From Nitrospirales bacterium (lineage in GTDB: Bacteria; Nitrospirota; Nitrospiria; Nitrospirales; UBA8639): 41,243 nt of DNA. Location: positions 1 through 41,243 of the forward strand of contig JAJDBO010000189.1 of assembly GCA_029261305.1 (NCBI GenBank), in the 5' to 3' direction. Of the stretch, positions 16,682 to 25,997 are shown piece by piece. A program made the translations under genes and the position numbers. How positions within the stretch are numbered: the stretch's first letter is position 1; each line of letters starts with the position of its first letter. The notes below the pieces were generated by a model. The model was not told where the DNA came from, did not search any database, and saw only the letters and a program-made list of their open reading frames with translations.

Positions 16682-18538
16682 ATGGCGAAACCAAGCCCCC
16701 TAACCCATCGGACCAAACAACCTAGCCTTGTCGCCCAATTAGTAGGCTTACCAACCCTGTTTATTGTGACGCTTGCAGGAATTCTGGCTTACACCTTTCT
16801 GGTAATCAATAAACAAAAGGACGATGCCGTGGTGATTGACCTTGCGGGTCAAGAGCGCACTCTTATTCAAAAGGACCTCAGTGAAGTCCTCTTGATATCT
16901 CAAGGTTCGACTCCTGAACAGGCCGCGACCAGAAAAATGTTACGGGAAACCTTAAATGCCCTCATTGAAGGTGGACGCATCATCTTGAACCAGGGGACAG
17001 GGGAATCGTTTTTAATCCCAGGCGCACCCACGGCAGAAATCAAAGAACGGCTTCAGGCCCAAAAAACCCTCTTGGACACCTACATTACCGAAGCCGACTC
17101 TTTTTTAATGATTCCCAAAGATGATCCAACGTGGGCTGCCAAATTTCAGGAGCTTCTAGGACTGCACACGGTCTTTTTGAATGGAGCGGACGAAACCGTC
17201 AAACTCCTTCGCGATTATTCCCGAGCGAAAATGGCGGACACCCTCAAATGGGAAGTGGTCATTGCATTGGTGGTAGGAATATTCACCGTACTCATGACGC
17301 GCAAACTCCTCCTGGCCAATCGTCATGTGCATGCCGAAATGAATGAACGCATTCGAGCAGAACAAGGATTGCGAGAAAGTGAAGAGCGCTATGATATTGC
17401 GGTGAAGGGATCCAACGATGGACTGTGGGATTGGGATATTCTTACCAACCTCATGTATTATTCACCACGGTTCAAGGAATTATTGGGATACCACGATCAC
17501 GAAATGGAAAATGTATTCTCGAGTTTCGAGTCCAAATTACACCAGGATGATCACCAACGTGTCATGAACGCTGTCCAGGCCCATCTCAAAAAGAAAATTC
17601 CCTTTGATATTGATTCGCGCCTACATACCAAGTCCGGTGAATACCTGTGGTTTCATGTCCGTGGCCAAGCCATTTGGTCGAAGGAGCAACGACCAATCCG
17701 CATGGCAGGTTCGTTACGCGATATCACCGAACGAAAAAGGGAACAGGATGAACTGCAACAGGCGAAACAGGAGGCTGAAGTGGCGAATCATGCCAAAAGT
17801 CAATTTTTGGCGAATATGAGCCACGAATTACGCACACCGCTCAATGCCGTCATTGGATATAGTGAAATGCTCCAAGAGGATGCCACCGATCTTGGGCATT
17901 CACAATATATTCCAGACCTCGAAAAAATTGCGCAATCCGGTAAGCATCTCCTGACAGTGATCAATGACATCTTAGATCTGTCAAAAATCGAAGCCGGGAA
18001 AACGGAAATTCATCCGGAAATCTTTCAGGTGGGATATTTGGTCAATGACGTCAAGACAATCATTCAATCACTCGTGGAAAATAACGCCAATGTGTTGAAC
18101 GTGGAATGTGAGGCCAATCTTGGTGAGCTTTATTCCGATTCCACAAAAATTCGGCAAGGCCTTTATAATCTCCTGAGCAATGCGTGCAAGTTCACTAGTC
18201 AAGGGACGATCACCCTCACCGTCACACGAAAACAGATTGAATCACAGGAATGGATTTCCTTCAGTGTGACAGACACCGGCATTGGAATGACCGCACAAGA
18301 GCTCGACACGATCTTTGAACCATTTTCTCAGGGTGATCTTTCCACCACCCGGAAATACAGTGGAACCGGACTCGGGCTCGCCATAACCAGGAAGATATCT
18401 CAAGTACTCGGCGGTGATGTGCACGTCACCAGCGAAAAAGGAAAGGGGTCCACGTTCGTGATGACCGTCCCCACACAATGGTCAGAATCTCTCATCACCC
18501 AGGATCGCATTGCACCAGATTATCAGAAAAATTCCTGA
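16682..18538 (+). CDS. PAS-domain membrane histidine kinase
   Basis: A 618-residue sensor kinase. An N-terminal helix (about residues 22-40) and a second near 190-210 ([14 protein letters not shown]) bracket a periplasmic domain. The pattern [16 protein letters not shown] there resembles the type IV-pilus methyl-accepting (PilJ-type) sensory domain. A PAS/PAC domain follows: from [16 protein letters not shown] to [17 protein letters not shown]. The HisKA box is [20 protein letters not shown] (H381). The HATPase domain has [25 protein letters not shown] and GTGLGLAI. The signal sensed is unknown. ATG at 16682 was chosen over a TTG at 16667; neither has a strong ribosome site. The receiver gene follows after 8 bp and the NtrC-type activator overlaps that, so all three form one operon and probably one phosphorelay. 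Confidence 0.92.
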   Translation: MAKPSPLTHRTKQPSLVAQLVGLPTLFIVTLAGILAYTFLVINKQKDDAVVIDLAGQERTLIQKDLSEVLLISQGSTPEQAATRKMLRETLNALIEGGRIILNQGTGESFLIPGAPTAEIKERLQAQKTLLDTYITEADSFLMIPKDDPTWAAKFQELLGLHTVFLNGADETVKLLRDYSRAKMADTLKWEVVIALVVGIFTVLMTRKLLLANRHVHAEMNERIRAEQGLRESEERYDIAVKGSNDGLWDWDILTNLMYYSPRFKELLGYHDHEMENVFSSFESKLHQDDHQRVMNAVQAHLKKKIPFDIDSRLHTKSGEYLWFHVRGQAIWSKEQRPIRMAGSLRDITERKREQDELQQAKQEAEVANHAKSQFLANMSHELRTPLNAVIGYSEMLQEDATDLGHSQYIPDLEKIAQSGKHLLTVINDILDLSKIEAGKTEIHPEIFQVGYLVNDVKTIIQSLVENNANVLNVECEANLGELYSDSTKIRQGLYNLLSNACKFTSQGTITLTVTRKQIESQEWISFSVTDTGIGMTAQELDTIFEPFSQGDLSTTRKYSGTGLGLAITRKISQVLGGDVHVTSEKGKGSTFVMTVPTQWSESLITQDRIAPDYQKNS

Positions 18539-18546
18539 GCCGGACT

Positions 18547-18921
18547 ATGCCCAAGATTTTGCTCATCGAGGATAACGAAATGAATCGCGACATGCTCTCT
18601 CGTCGACTCACACGCAAAGGCTTTCACGTCATTGTGGCAGAAGACGGAAGGAAAGGCCTGGAGTTGACCAGAGTAGAAACACCCGACTTGGTCCTCATGG
18701 ATATGAACCTGCCAGAAATTGATGGATGGAATGCCACGAAGACCATGAAACACGAAGAAGAGATCAAACACATCCCGGTGATTGCCCTCACCTCTCATGC
18801 CATGGCAGGAGATAGAGAACGAGCATTCGAAGCCGGGTGTGATGAATATGAGCCTAAACCCATTGACTTTTCTGCCCTACTAAACAAAATCCACAGCCTC
18901 TTACCCGAGCAACCTGTATGA
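18547..18921 (+). CDS. Receiver-only response regulator of the kinase operon
   Basis: A 124-residue single receiver domain: acidic pair in LLIEDNEMNRD, phospho-acceptor D52 in LVLMDMNLPEIDGW, switch threonine in IALTSHA, lysine in YEPKPID. The sequence type matches receivers that pair with hybrid kinases (DivK-like). ATG at 18547 follows the kinase stop by 8 bp. Its own stop overlaps the next ATG as ATGA, so translation of the sigma-54 activator is coupled. Likely a relay step or competing phosphate acceptor between kinase and activator; that is inference from gene order. Confidence 0.9.
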   Translation: MPKILLIEDNEMNRDMLSRRLTRKGFHVIVAEDGRKGLELTRVETPDLVLMDMNLPEIDGWNATKTMKHEEEIKHIPVIALTSHAMAGDRERAFEAGCDEYEPKPIDFSALLNKIHSLLPEQPV

Positions 18922-20693
18922 CTTCTTCACCGAAAGCCTCCGTCCTTGTGGTAGACGACAATCCCGACAACCGGGATTTGCTGGTGAGACATATTCAGCG
19001 ACAGAAACATTCAGCGGTGACCGCAGAGAATGGAGAACAGGCCTTACATTTAATACAAGCCCAACCTTTTGACCTAGTCCTCCTAGACATCATGATGCCG
19101 GGCATAAGCGGTTTTGAAGTATTGGAGCATATGAAGGCTGATCCTCAATTGCAAACTCTACCCGTGGTCATAGTTTCGGCGTTGAATGAATTAGACAGCG
19201 TCGAGAAATGCATCGAACTTGGGGCGGATGATTACTTGGTGAAACCCATTAATGCCAAATTATTGAAAGCGAGGATCTCCAATTGCATTGACAAAAAACG
19301 GCTCCACGATTTGGAACAGGCACATCAGGAAGATTTGGCTCGATCGAAAGCCCAACTAGAACACCTTTACGCACGGCTCGAAAAAAGCCGTGATGACTTA
19401 GCATCGATTCTGAACCAATTGGAGATCGGTACAATTTTGCTCAATGTCCAGGGACATATCGATTTCATCAGTGAAAATGCCGCACACATTTTCAATCAAT
19501 CTCCAGAAGACTTGTGTGGCCAAACGTGGGGACAAGTATTCTCCCTCCCTAAAGCAGAGGAAACAATTTTTTACAACATGTTGAAGTGCCCGCCGGACGA
19601 ACGAGCCAAAATCTTAATCCATATTGATTCACCAGAGAACAAGCGATATTGGCTTGAAGTGGATATCAAAGATGATCCTCAAGATTCTGCCAGAAAAGTA
19701 TTCGTCCTCTATGACACAACCGAGATCCATGAACTTCGTCGCGAGGTCAACAAGCAATCACAGTTTCAGGATTTGGTTGGAAGAAGTGCGGCTATGCAGA
19801 CGGTGTATCGAAACATCGAAGACGTGGCTCCACTTGACGTACCGGTTTTAATCACCGGAGATACCGGCAGTGGCAAAGAACTGGTCGCACGAGCCATTCA
19901 TTCGCTAAGTCTACGACAAGCAAAACCCTTTGTGGCCATCAATTGCGCAGGGCTCACTGAAACCCTCCTTGGGAGCCAACTGTTTGGTCATAAAAAAGGT
20001 GCTTTTACAGGCGCCACGGAAGATCATCAAGGTTTCTTCGAAGCAGCCCATGAGGGAACGTTATTTCTTGATGAAATCGGAGATATGCCCCTGACCATTC
20101 AGGCCACGCTTTTGCGGGCGCTCCAGGAAAAAGAAATTCTTCGTTTAGGGGAATCAGCATCCCGGAAAATTGATGTTCGCATACTAGCCGCTACCCATAC
20201 CAATCTGGATGAACAAATGAATGCCGGAAATTTCCGATCCGACCTGTTATACCGCATTCGTGTCGGTCGCATTCTTTTGCCATCTCTTCAGGAACGGCGA
20301 GAAGATATTCCCTTATTGGCATCCCTATTCTTAAGACAAGCACGGGCGACCAGTGGCAAGCCCGAAGTACAAGACGTTAGCCGTGAGGCCATGCAACTAC
20401 TCTTACGATACCCTTGGCCAGGAAATGTCCGTGAATTAAAAAGTGCGTTGGACTTCTCCCTTATCCATTGTCGAGGGTCTCTCATCCAAGCCTTGGACCT
20501 GCCTCCAGAAATTGCCTCAGTCGATCCGGGAATTTTCTTCACTGAAGAGCAAGAACCAAATGAAAAGGACCGAATAACCGCCATTCTCGAATTCACAAAC
20601 AATAACCGAACAGAAGCCGCTAAAATATTGGGTATGAGCCGTTCGACTTTTTATCGACGTCTGGTGAGCCTAGGATTGGCCATCGAAGAATAG
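18918..20693 (+). CDS. NtrC-family sigma-54 activator with receiver and PAS domains
   Basis: A 591-residue transcription activator. Domains in order: receiver (residues 1-125, phospho-acceptor D57 in FDLVLLDIMMPG), a coiled-coil linker (130-165), a PAS domain (about 165-270), the AAA+ sigma-54 domain (285-520) and a Fis-type helix-turn-helix at the C-terminus (TEAAKILGMSRSTFYRRL). Walker A is GDTGSGK (314-320), Walker B TLFLDEIGD (381-389), and the sigma-54 contact loop GAFTGA (361-366) is intact, so it can remodel RNA polymerase. It overlaps the receiver gene by ATGA. No sigma-54 (-24/-12) promoter is convincing within the window, so the targets are probably elsewhere. The internal PAS domain between receiver and AAA+ is less usual and may add a second input. 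Confidence 0.93.
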   Translation: MTSSPKASVLVVDDNPDNRDLLVRHIQRQKHSAVTAENGEQALHLIQAQPFDLVLLDIMMPGISGFEVLEHMKADPQLQTLPVVIVSALNELDSVEKCIELGADDYLVKPINAKLLKARISNCIDKKRLHDLEQAHQEDLARSKAQLEHLYARLEKSRDDLASILNQLEIGTILLNVQGHIDFISENAAHIFNQSPEDLCGQTWGQVFSLPKAEETIFYNMLKCPPDERAKILIHIDSPENKRYWLEVDIKDDPQDSARKVFVLYDTTEIHELRREVNKQSQFQDLVGRSAAMQTVYRNIEDVAPLDVPVLITGDTGSGKELVARAIHSLSLRQAKPFVAINCAGLTETLLGSQLFGHKKGAFTGATEDHQGFFEAAHEGTLFLDEIGDMPLTIQATLLRALQEKEILRLGESASRKIDVRILAATHTNLDEQMNAGNFRSDLLYRIRVGRILLPSLQERREDIPLLASLFLRQARATSGKPEVQDVSREAMQLLLRYPWPGNVRELKSALDFSLIHCRGSLIQALDLPPEIASVDPGIFFTEEQEPNEKDRITAILEFTNNNRTEAAKILGMSRSTFYRRLVSLGLAIEE

Positions 20694-21195
20694 CCGTGGC
20701 TACGGGCTTTCGCGACCCTCCGCCTCAGACCTTTCCTTTTCCATTTATTGTATCTTCTCTTTCTGAGGACTACCGCTTTGTTCCATATCTAACCCCTCCA
20801 CTTTTCTTGAAATCCTACTCTTCTCATGTACGAACGGCATTCTCTCCGTCCCTATATTAGTTCCTATTCTTAATTTCCCAAACCAGGGGAAAAGCCATGT
20901 TCTCGCACCTTGTGGCCAATAAGATAAAAGGAAGGAAATCGCTCAGTTCCTTTACATCATTCGAGTCATTCCCCCTCGGAGTTAGCAAGCTTCCTGATAG
21001 AGAGGCCGATAGTCCATCCTAAGGAAACTTTCATTCATGACATACGCCTGAGGGGTATTTCGTCTAGGAAAGAGCAGAATGAATTTTAATATCCATTCCC
21101 TCTGGTAAGGCCGTGAGGAACCCCAATCGTATCCTTTCGCCCTGCCATCCTGATTCGAACACTATCCCAACGGGCAATCAAAAGGAGAGGCCAAA
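20694..21195. other. Intergenic region without recognised elements
   Basis: 502 bp, pyrimidine-rich on the plus strand for the first 200. A short TAGCC-GT-GGCTA palindrome lies at the end of the activator gene. No reading frame, RNA gene or strong terminator is visible. The last 15 bp carry the ribosome site of the next gene. Confidence 0.3.
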
Positions 21196-22023
21196 ATGAA
21201 ACTGGACATGCACCATTGCGACAACAGACAACAGAAATCAAATTGGATTCCTGAGCTATCATTCGCGTCCACATTTCTAGGTAAGAGATTCATCACACGT
21301 ACCATTCGGACCATGTCCCTATCCCTGATCATGGGAGGCCTGATGACAAGCACGGCCTATGCCCATGACCCGGCTTTAATTGGCATGCTTACGATTGATT
21401 TTCTGGCACCTCAAGATGAAATTAGTCAAACTGTTCTTGATAACGAAGTGAAAATTAAAATTCCTAACCAAGGTCATATAGCAGGATTCAGAATCCCCAA
21501 AACCATCAATGGGCAACCCTTCCGAGGCCAAGAGTTTTCAGTATCCCTCGTTCCCAGTGGCTGCATGTTGGATGGGGGAGCTGAACGGGGACAAGCCACC
21601 CTTCGTCTGACCCAAAAATTGAGACGACAGCCAATCAAAGCGACCGTGTTCAAAGCTCAGGTATTTGGCGGGCAGTATGAATGTCTTTTTGGAGGAGCAT
21701 CTCAGGTGATGCCCCATGACCCATTTGATGGGAATCACCAAACGTCGGCTGTTGGCGAACTAGTGATTTGGTGGACTCAGATTCTCGCGAACCAAAACCC
21801 GAACAATTCCCAAAGTGTTAAAGAAGAGATGCATCAGTTCTTCGATATTTCCAATTCGCATGATGTCCATCGCCTCAGATTCTGGGGAGTTGAGTATCCC
21901 TCGGTCCAAAGCCAAGGATGCAATTCCGACCCTCGGTATGTTCATTGTAATCGAGGTGGTTCAGCGGATGGGGTTTTCAATACAAATGTACGCGTAAGAT
22001 TCAAGCAACAAGAACTCGAGTAA
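21196..22023 (+). CDS. Exported protein of unknown family
   Basis: A 275-residue protein with a late signal sequence: a basic segment (GKRFITRTIRTM, residues 29-40) precedes the hydrophobic core LSLIMGGLM and a likely cleavage site after TAYA (about residue 56). The mature part is beta-rich by pattern. It holds four cysteines in two close sets (SGCMLDG and YECLFGG; QGCNSD and VHCNRGG), which could make two disulfides in the periplasm. The start at 21196 is well supported by AAAGGAGAGG, so the unusually long n-region seems real. A shorter protein from the ATG at 21313 would have a classical signal peptide but lacks a good ribosome site. No family is recognised. A hairpin follows the stop. Confidence 0.7.
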   Translation: MKLDMHHCDNRQQKSNWIPELSFASTFLGKRFITRTIRTMSLSLIMGGLMTSTAYAHDPALIGMLTIDFLAPQDEISQTVLDNEVKIKIPNQGHIAGFRIPKTINGQPFRGQEFSVSLVPSGCMLDGGAERGQATLRLTQKLRRQPIKATVFKAQVFGGQYECLFGGASQVMPHDPFDGNHQTSAVGELVIWWTQILANQNPNNSQSVKEEMHQFFDISNSHDVHRLRFWGVEYPSVQSQGCNSDPRYVHCNRGGSADGVFNTNVRVRFKQQELE

Positions 22024-22050
22024 GCAGATTACAAAATGTTCTTAGTTGAA

Positions 22051-22082
22051 AGGCAGGCTCCCTGAAACGGGGGAGCCTGTCT
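22051..22082 (+). terminator. GC-rich hairpin after the exported protein gene
   Basis: A 12-bp stem (22051-22062 with 22071-22082, one G-T pair) with an 8-base loop, 27 bp after the stop. The T-run is poor, so termination may be partial or bidirectional with the convergent gene at 22180. Confidence 0.5.
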
Positions 22083-22179
22083 AATCACATCGGCCTTGAG
22101 CTCAAGCGTCAAAACCCTCAACCATGCTCACGAGAGACCAAAACAAGCAGCCCAAATGGCAAGGGCACCCAACGATCCA

Positions 22180-22572
22180 CTAGATAGCCTTAGCCTCGCC
22201 CTGCCATAACAAATCATAGCCCAATTCTTTGGTCTCAGAACACAGGTCTAATAACGCATGTAATTTTTGGCGGAAGATATCATCAGCATGGGACTTTTCA
22301 TGATCTTCAAAAGAGCGCCAATAGGTCACAATGGCATAATGATCATCGGCGGTTTTGGAATCAGTGAAGGATCCTTCGTCAGAAACGAATCCTGAAAATT
22401 TAAACACCTGTCCAGCGATAAAACCACCCTTCTCTCCACCATAGGTTTCCTTCACCACCATACACATTTCGCCAACCGCCATCTCAACCTGATCAAAACT
22501 CACTCCAGGTTTCAGCTTGACCGTATTGAATAGCATCTTTGCCCCGAACGGAATTGTGATAGGCCCAAACAT
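22180..22572 (-). CDS. ABM-like dimeric alpha-beta barrel protein
   Basis: A 130-residue cytoplasmic protein whose pattern suggests the antibiotic-biosynthesis-monooxygenase/dimeric alpha-beta barrel fold. A first strand LFNTVKLKPG is followed by a helix, then a strand with KFSGFVSDEGSF, a second helix, and YAIVTYWRSFEDHEKSHADDIFRQKL. In the last stretch, the W-x-S-x-x-x-H pattern is typical of this group. Members act as small oxygenases or heme-handling enzymes, but the fold alone does not give a substrate. The start has AGGAGG. It lies 24 bp after a small lipoprotein gene on the same strand and is probably co-transcribed with it. Confidence 0.65.
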   Translation of the reverse strand: MFGPITIPFGAKMLFNTVKLKPGVSFDQVEMAVGEMCMVVKETYGGEKGGFIAGQVFKFSGFVSDEGSFTDSKTADDHYAIVTYWRSFEDHEKSHADDIFRQKLHALLDLCSETKELGYDLLWQGEAKAI

Positions 22573-22596
22573 AGCATCCTCCTAATAGAGTCACCC

Positions 22597-22800
22597 TCAA
22601 TGCGCAGAAGTAGCATTGCGTTCGCGTTGATATTCTTCATAACTTTGAGGTTCAGGACATTCTCTCCCAGGGTCTCGATGGCAATCCTGGTCTCCCCAAT
22701 TCTGGAAAATGTCATATACCGTTCGCTTGATTGAATCCGCACTGCACCCTTGGGACAGCAAGAGAACCATAAAAACTGGCGCCAGCCAAAAAGCCTTCAT
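22597..22800 (-). CDS. Small lipoprotein
   Basis: A 67-residue protein with a lipoprotein signal: MKAFWLAPVFMVLLLSQGC, with C19 as the lipid-bearing cysteine. The lipobox LSQGC is a little off consensus. The mature part is polar, has two more cysteines (in DCHRDPGREC, a possible small disulfide loop) and ends in a charged tail. The start at 22800 is preceded by GGGAG at six bases. A longer frame to 22971 has no ribosome site before its start. Located 24 bp upstream of the ABM-like gene. Function unknown. Confidence 0.65.
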   Translation of the reverse strand: MKAFWLAPVFMVLLLSQGCSADSIKRTVYDIFQNWGDQDCHRDPGRECPEPQSYEEYQRERNATSAH

Positions 22801-23213
22801 TGTAACTCCCGTCGTGTAGTTTAAAAGAGAACCGGAATGACTAGTGAGCCAAACCTGGCACTCATGATACTCCAAAAAAGTGGATTCCCTCTTCGCCGCT
22901 TGGCAAGACGGTGACACACCACCATAAGAAGGGAAAGCGATAAACACAATAAGTGCTTCGATCATTGACAAGCTCTTGGATTCACAACCATGGTAATTAT
23001 CTCATGACATATTTTATAAAATAAAGAGTTGCTTCCAACCCCGGATACCCTAATCACGTAAACCATTACTTGGGGTCTAGCCGCCCAGAAGAAGGAGGCC
23101 CCTTGCGCTTTTCTTCTTTAAATCCTTGATTGATTTGACATCAACCCGTTATATGCCAAAAATACATGAACGGGTAGGACTGATTTAGTTGAAATGGTAT
23201 GGAAAGGAACCTC
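22801..23213. other. Divergent intergenic region
   Basis: 413 bp between the lipoprotein gene (leftward) and the universal stress protein (rightward). It should carry two promoters, but I cannot place them. AT-rich near 23005-23030 and 23120-23165. No reading frame or structured element stands out. Confidence 0.3.
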
Positions 23214-24164
23214 ATGAAGATTTTATGGAGTGTGGATTTCTCACGCGACTCAAAGGCCGCCATTCGGTTTTTATCAGACATTGATTTCCCGAAAGGTTCA
23301 GAAGGCCTACTGCTTCATGTGATTACGAAAAACGAAGAACTCAGGAAATTCGCACATGCCTCTGACCTTACCAACCTATTGGGTCAACTTCGAAAAAACG
23401 CGATCGAGCGGGTTCAACGAAATCTCAAAAAACTTGCAGACCAATTTTTTCCTGCAAAGCTCCAACAAACCGTTCTTGTTAAAGAAGGCTCCCCTGGTGA
23501 AGAGATTTTATCGGTTATTCATAAAAAGCAGGTAGACTTGGCTGTGCTGGGAACACGAGGAATTTCTGGAATAAAACGGTTTTTCCTTGGCAGTGTGAGC
23601 GATTGGATCATTCAAGAGGCTCCGTGCCCAGTGCTGGTGGCTCGAGGCTCGGGACGCCGAGTGGACCGAGGAATGAGGGTTGTGGTGGCTATGGATGGAT
23701 CTAACGAGGCTGACACCGCTGTGGAGTTTTTGAATCAGCTCACCTTTCCCCCAAAATCCGAAATCGTTCTATTTCATGTTGTCGAACCCATCGATTATAC
23801 GGTTGTGCAAGATGATTATCGGATCTTGGGACTCGGGCCCTCTGGCCTCCAAGAATTACAAAAATGGGCAAAGGAAATCCACCGAAGACGGGAACAGGCC
23901 CAAGCGTCCCTCTTGCAAAAGACCAGAAAGACTCTAAGCCCCCGAAAGGTGAAAGTAGAAAAAATCGCAGTAGGGTATGCGGCCGAAGAAATTATCAAAG
24001 CCGCCTACCGATTTCGGGCAGATTTGATCGTGATAGGCTCTAGAGGTCTCACCGGGGTGAAGCGGACCTTACTCGGCAGTGTCTCCAGTCGTGTAGCCCG
24101 CCATGCACCCTGCTCCGTCCTCGTCGTACGAAAATCTCAAAAGGCCGGAAGGATGCGAATCTGA
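23214..24164 (+). CDS. Tandem-domain universal stress protein
   Basis: A 316-residue cytoplasmic protein with two UspA domains in tandem, about residues 1-145 and 153-312. Each ends with the ATP-binding G-x2-G-x9-G-[ST] signature: GTRGISGIKRFFLGSVSDW in the first and GSRGLTGVKRTLLGSVSSR in the second. Each signature is followed by the usual A-PCPVLVAR / APCSVLVVR strand. Both sites are intact, so both domains can bind nucleotide. Such proteins promote survival under stress; no specific ligand is evident. ATG at 23214 has AAAGGA seven bases upstream. An ATG at 23199 is in frame but lies before that site. It is convergent with the potassium channel gene at 24242. Confidence 0.92.
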   Translation: MKILWSVDFSRDSKAAIRFLSDIDFPKGSEGLLLHVITKNEELRKFAHASDLTNLLGQLRKNAIERVQRNLKKLADQFFPAKLQQTVLVKEGSPGEEILSVIHKKQVDLAVLGTRGISGIKRFFLGSVSDWIIQEAPCPVLVARGSGRRVDRGMRVVVAMDGSNEADTAVEFLNQLTFPPKSEIVLFHVVEPIDYTVVQDDYRILGLGPSGLQELQKWAKEIHRRREQAQASLLQKTRKTLSPRKVKVEKIAVGYAAEEIIKAAYRFRADLIVIGSRGLTGVKRTLLGSVSSRVARHAPCSVLVVRKSQKAGRMRI

Positions 24165-24241
24165 TGCCTGTACCAAGAGTTTCGCGACCGATGAACTCAT
24201 CACCAAAGTAGCTACTCTCTTGAGCAGTAAATGGTTTATGG

Positions 24242-25009
24242 CTACATCCCCTCCGTTTCTATATGAAGTGTTCTCCCGCAGTGCTTGCAATGCACGGCAT
24301 CAGGATCATGCCGTTTAAGCCCACAATCTGGACAGCCATATTCCACCTTGGCTGGCCGAAACACCTCTTGCAACAGTTTAAGGAACAACGCCACGCCCAA
24401 CACCATGATGACAACCGCTAATAAGCGGCCAATGTCGCCTCGCAGCGTAATATCCCCAAAGCCAGTAGTCGTCAGAGTCGTCACGGTAAAATAGAGTGCA
24501 TCGGTGTAGCTGGCAATTTGTGGATTCACATCATGCTGAAAGACATAGACCAGCGCCGTGACCACAAAAATAAACACGAAGAGATTGATCACGCTTTGAA
24601 TGACACCCTCATTCCGAGCGAAAAACTTGTACTGACTCCGGAGATCTCTCAGAAGATGGTAGGAGCGTAAGAGCCTGAGGGACCGGAACACCCGTAAGAA
24701 AGCAAGATTTTCGATAATGGTCGCGGCAAGAAGCGCAAGAATAACGACAATGTCCAAAAGGGAGATAGGTTGAACAAGAAAATTGAGTCGATTATTTGCG
24801 AGAGAAAATCTGGCGAAAAAATCCAAGCTCAGAAAAAAGGCGATAATAAAATCTATGGCTATGATCCAGGCAGACAACTCCAACATTGAGGTCACAATAA
24901 AAAAACTTATGGTGATGAAATCAAAGGCAATAAGCCCGAACCGGAAACGGACAGATTTTTTACTTGTTCCGTTATAAAGGTCGTATAATTGTTCTCTGTA
25001 TTCAGACAT
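24242..25009 (-). CDS. Voltage-gated-type K+ channel with C-terminal zinc ribbon
   Basis: A 255-residue inner-membrane channel of the six-helix ion-transport family. Helices S1-S3 lie within residues 23-100. S4 carries arginines at about three-residue spacing (R106, R109, R112, R115, R121). S5 is near 138-156. The pore helix and selectivity filter read TLTTTGFGD (T181-D186), which fits potassium, and S6 is near 196-215. After a short linker the protein ends in CPDCG (226-230) and CKHCG (241-245), a four-cysteine zinc ribbon in the cytoplasm. Bacterial Kv-like channels usually end with S6, a coiled coil or a nucleotide- or RCK-type domain, so this tail is unusual. It might gate the pore by metal or redox state (inference). 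The ribosome site is weak. A potassium-selective rather than non-selective pore is the likelier reading. Confidence 0.88.
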   Translation of the reverse strand: MSEYREQLYDLYNGTSKKSVRFRFGLIAFDFITISFFIVTSMLELSAWIIAIDFIIAFFLSLDFFARFSLANNRLNFLVQPISLLDIVVILALLAATIIENLAFLRVFRSLRLLRSYHLLRDLRSQYKFFARNEGVIQSVINLFVFIFVVTALVYVFQHDVNPQIASYTDALYFTVTTLTTTGFGDITLRGDIGRLLAVVIMVLGVALFLKLLQEVFRPAKVEYGCPDCGLKRHDPDAVHCKHCGRTLHIETEGM

Positions 25010-25575
25010 TCCAAAACCTGTATGGTTTCACCAAGGCCAACACATCCAATGTCAGAGCGCTGTTCCCCATTGTCCCTATCGTAATACACCAAACGTAAAT
25101 TTTCGAGAGGAACCGGGACGGTGCCTGGACAAAAGATCGCAGACATCAGAGGATACAGAAATGGAAGGGGAACAGAAAGAGCCTAGGCCACTTCGCTGAA
25201 CATGACGCGATGGTTGAGTATGGGACGGCGGTCAGCTTTCGCAACCGAATGGTATTGATCCATGATATTTGCATAGGTCAATACTCATACCTGACCCTAA
25301 TTTTTATCAAGAGATGAACATTCGTAACAATATTCGAATGGTACAAGGCTCATGGGCCATCGCGACGTCAAAACGACGATGTTCTATACCCATGTTGGGC
25401 CTGTTGAATATTTCACGTCCGTGAACCATAGATGCTCCAGATAAGACGACCAGCACCGGTGGTTCAAAAAAGCATGTCCTGAGTCTTTTCGAAGAGTCCG
25501 CCTGCCTGCGCGAAGCGGTTTCAGCAGAGCCAGGTCCAGTCCTGTACTGAGTCTGTCGAAGGAAAGGCCGCAGAA

Positions 25576-25676
25576 TTTCTTTTGTAGCTGCACGATCTCA
25601 TCGTGCCCTCTTCGGGCGAATCAATTGCCACTGCCGCCAGGAAGAGGCAGCATGAGATGCTGCAGCTACAGGAAAT
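25576..25676. repeat. REP/BIME-like inverted pair of hairpins with compensatory changes
   Basis: Arm 1 (25576-25613) and arm 2 (25641-25676) are inverted copies sharing GTAGCTGCA and CCTCTTC. Each arm also folds on itself. Arm 1 gives GCACGAT-CTC-ATCGTGC and arm 2 gives GCAGCAT-GAG-ATGCTGC, both perfect 7-bp stems with 3-base loops. The stems differ by changes that keep pairing, so the hairpin itself appears selected. This is the layout of REP/BIME elements mobilised by RAYT transposases; no such transposase gene is in the window. Confidence 0.65.
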
Positions 25677-25719
25677 ACTTTTCGCGATACGAACCCGAGG
25701 TACGCTTCATGTCTACAGT

Positions 25720-25747
25720 AGCCTTGGCGAAGGCTAGCGGCTTTTTT
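25720..25747 (+). terminator. Terminator-like hairpin with T6
   Basis: AGCCTT-GGCG-AAGGCT (25720-25735), then AGCGGC and TTTTTT (25742-25747). An alternative outer pairing AGCC/GGCT ends directly at the T-run. No plus-strand gene precedes it, so it may be part of the repeat block. Confidence 0.4.
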
Positions 25748-25990
25748 CAACATTCCCATTCCTGTTCTCAAGCAAGGGCCGACTGGAATCCGCAGTCGGT
25801 TGGGCAGGCTGGGAGTCTGTTTAAATTGGTGGCATGATCCTGATCCGCATAAGATGCCGATATAAATGGACTCATGCGTATAACCAATTGAAAAGACAAC
25901 GGTTCCGGCGTATTCTTCAGAAATATTGATGGCGTGTTATCCGGACAGAAACCCGAAGATCCTTCTCTTACACGGATCCATCTAAACATT

Positions 25991-25997
25991 GTTAGAC
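25991..25997 (+). repeat. attC core-type site GTTAGAC before the nuclease gene
   Basis: GTTAGAC matches the integron recombination core GTTRRRY and stands 4 bp before the ATG at 26002, where a gene cassette would begin. TCTAA upstream at 25981-25985 pairs with its TTAGA. No complete attC is visible to the left. Confidence 0.4.

Noticed and set aside
25625..25989. Short reading frames in the repeat block
   Set aside because: They run through the palindromes, have no ribosome sites and their translations are repeat artefacts.
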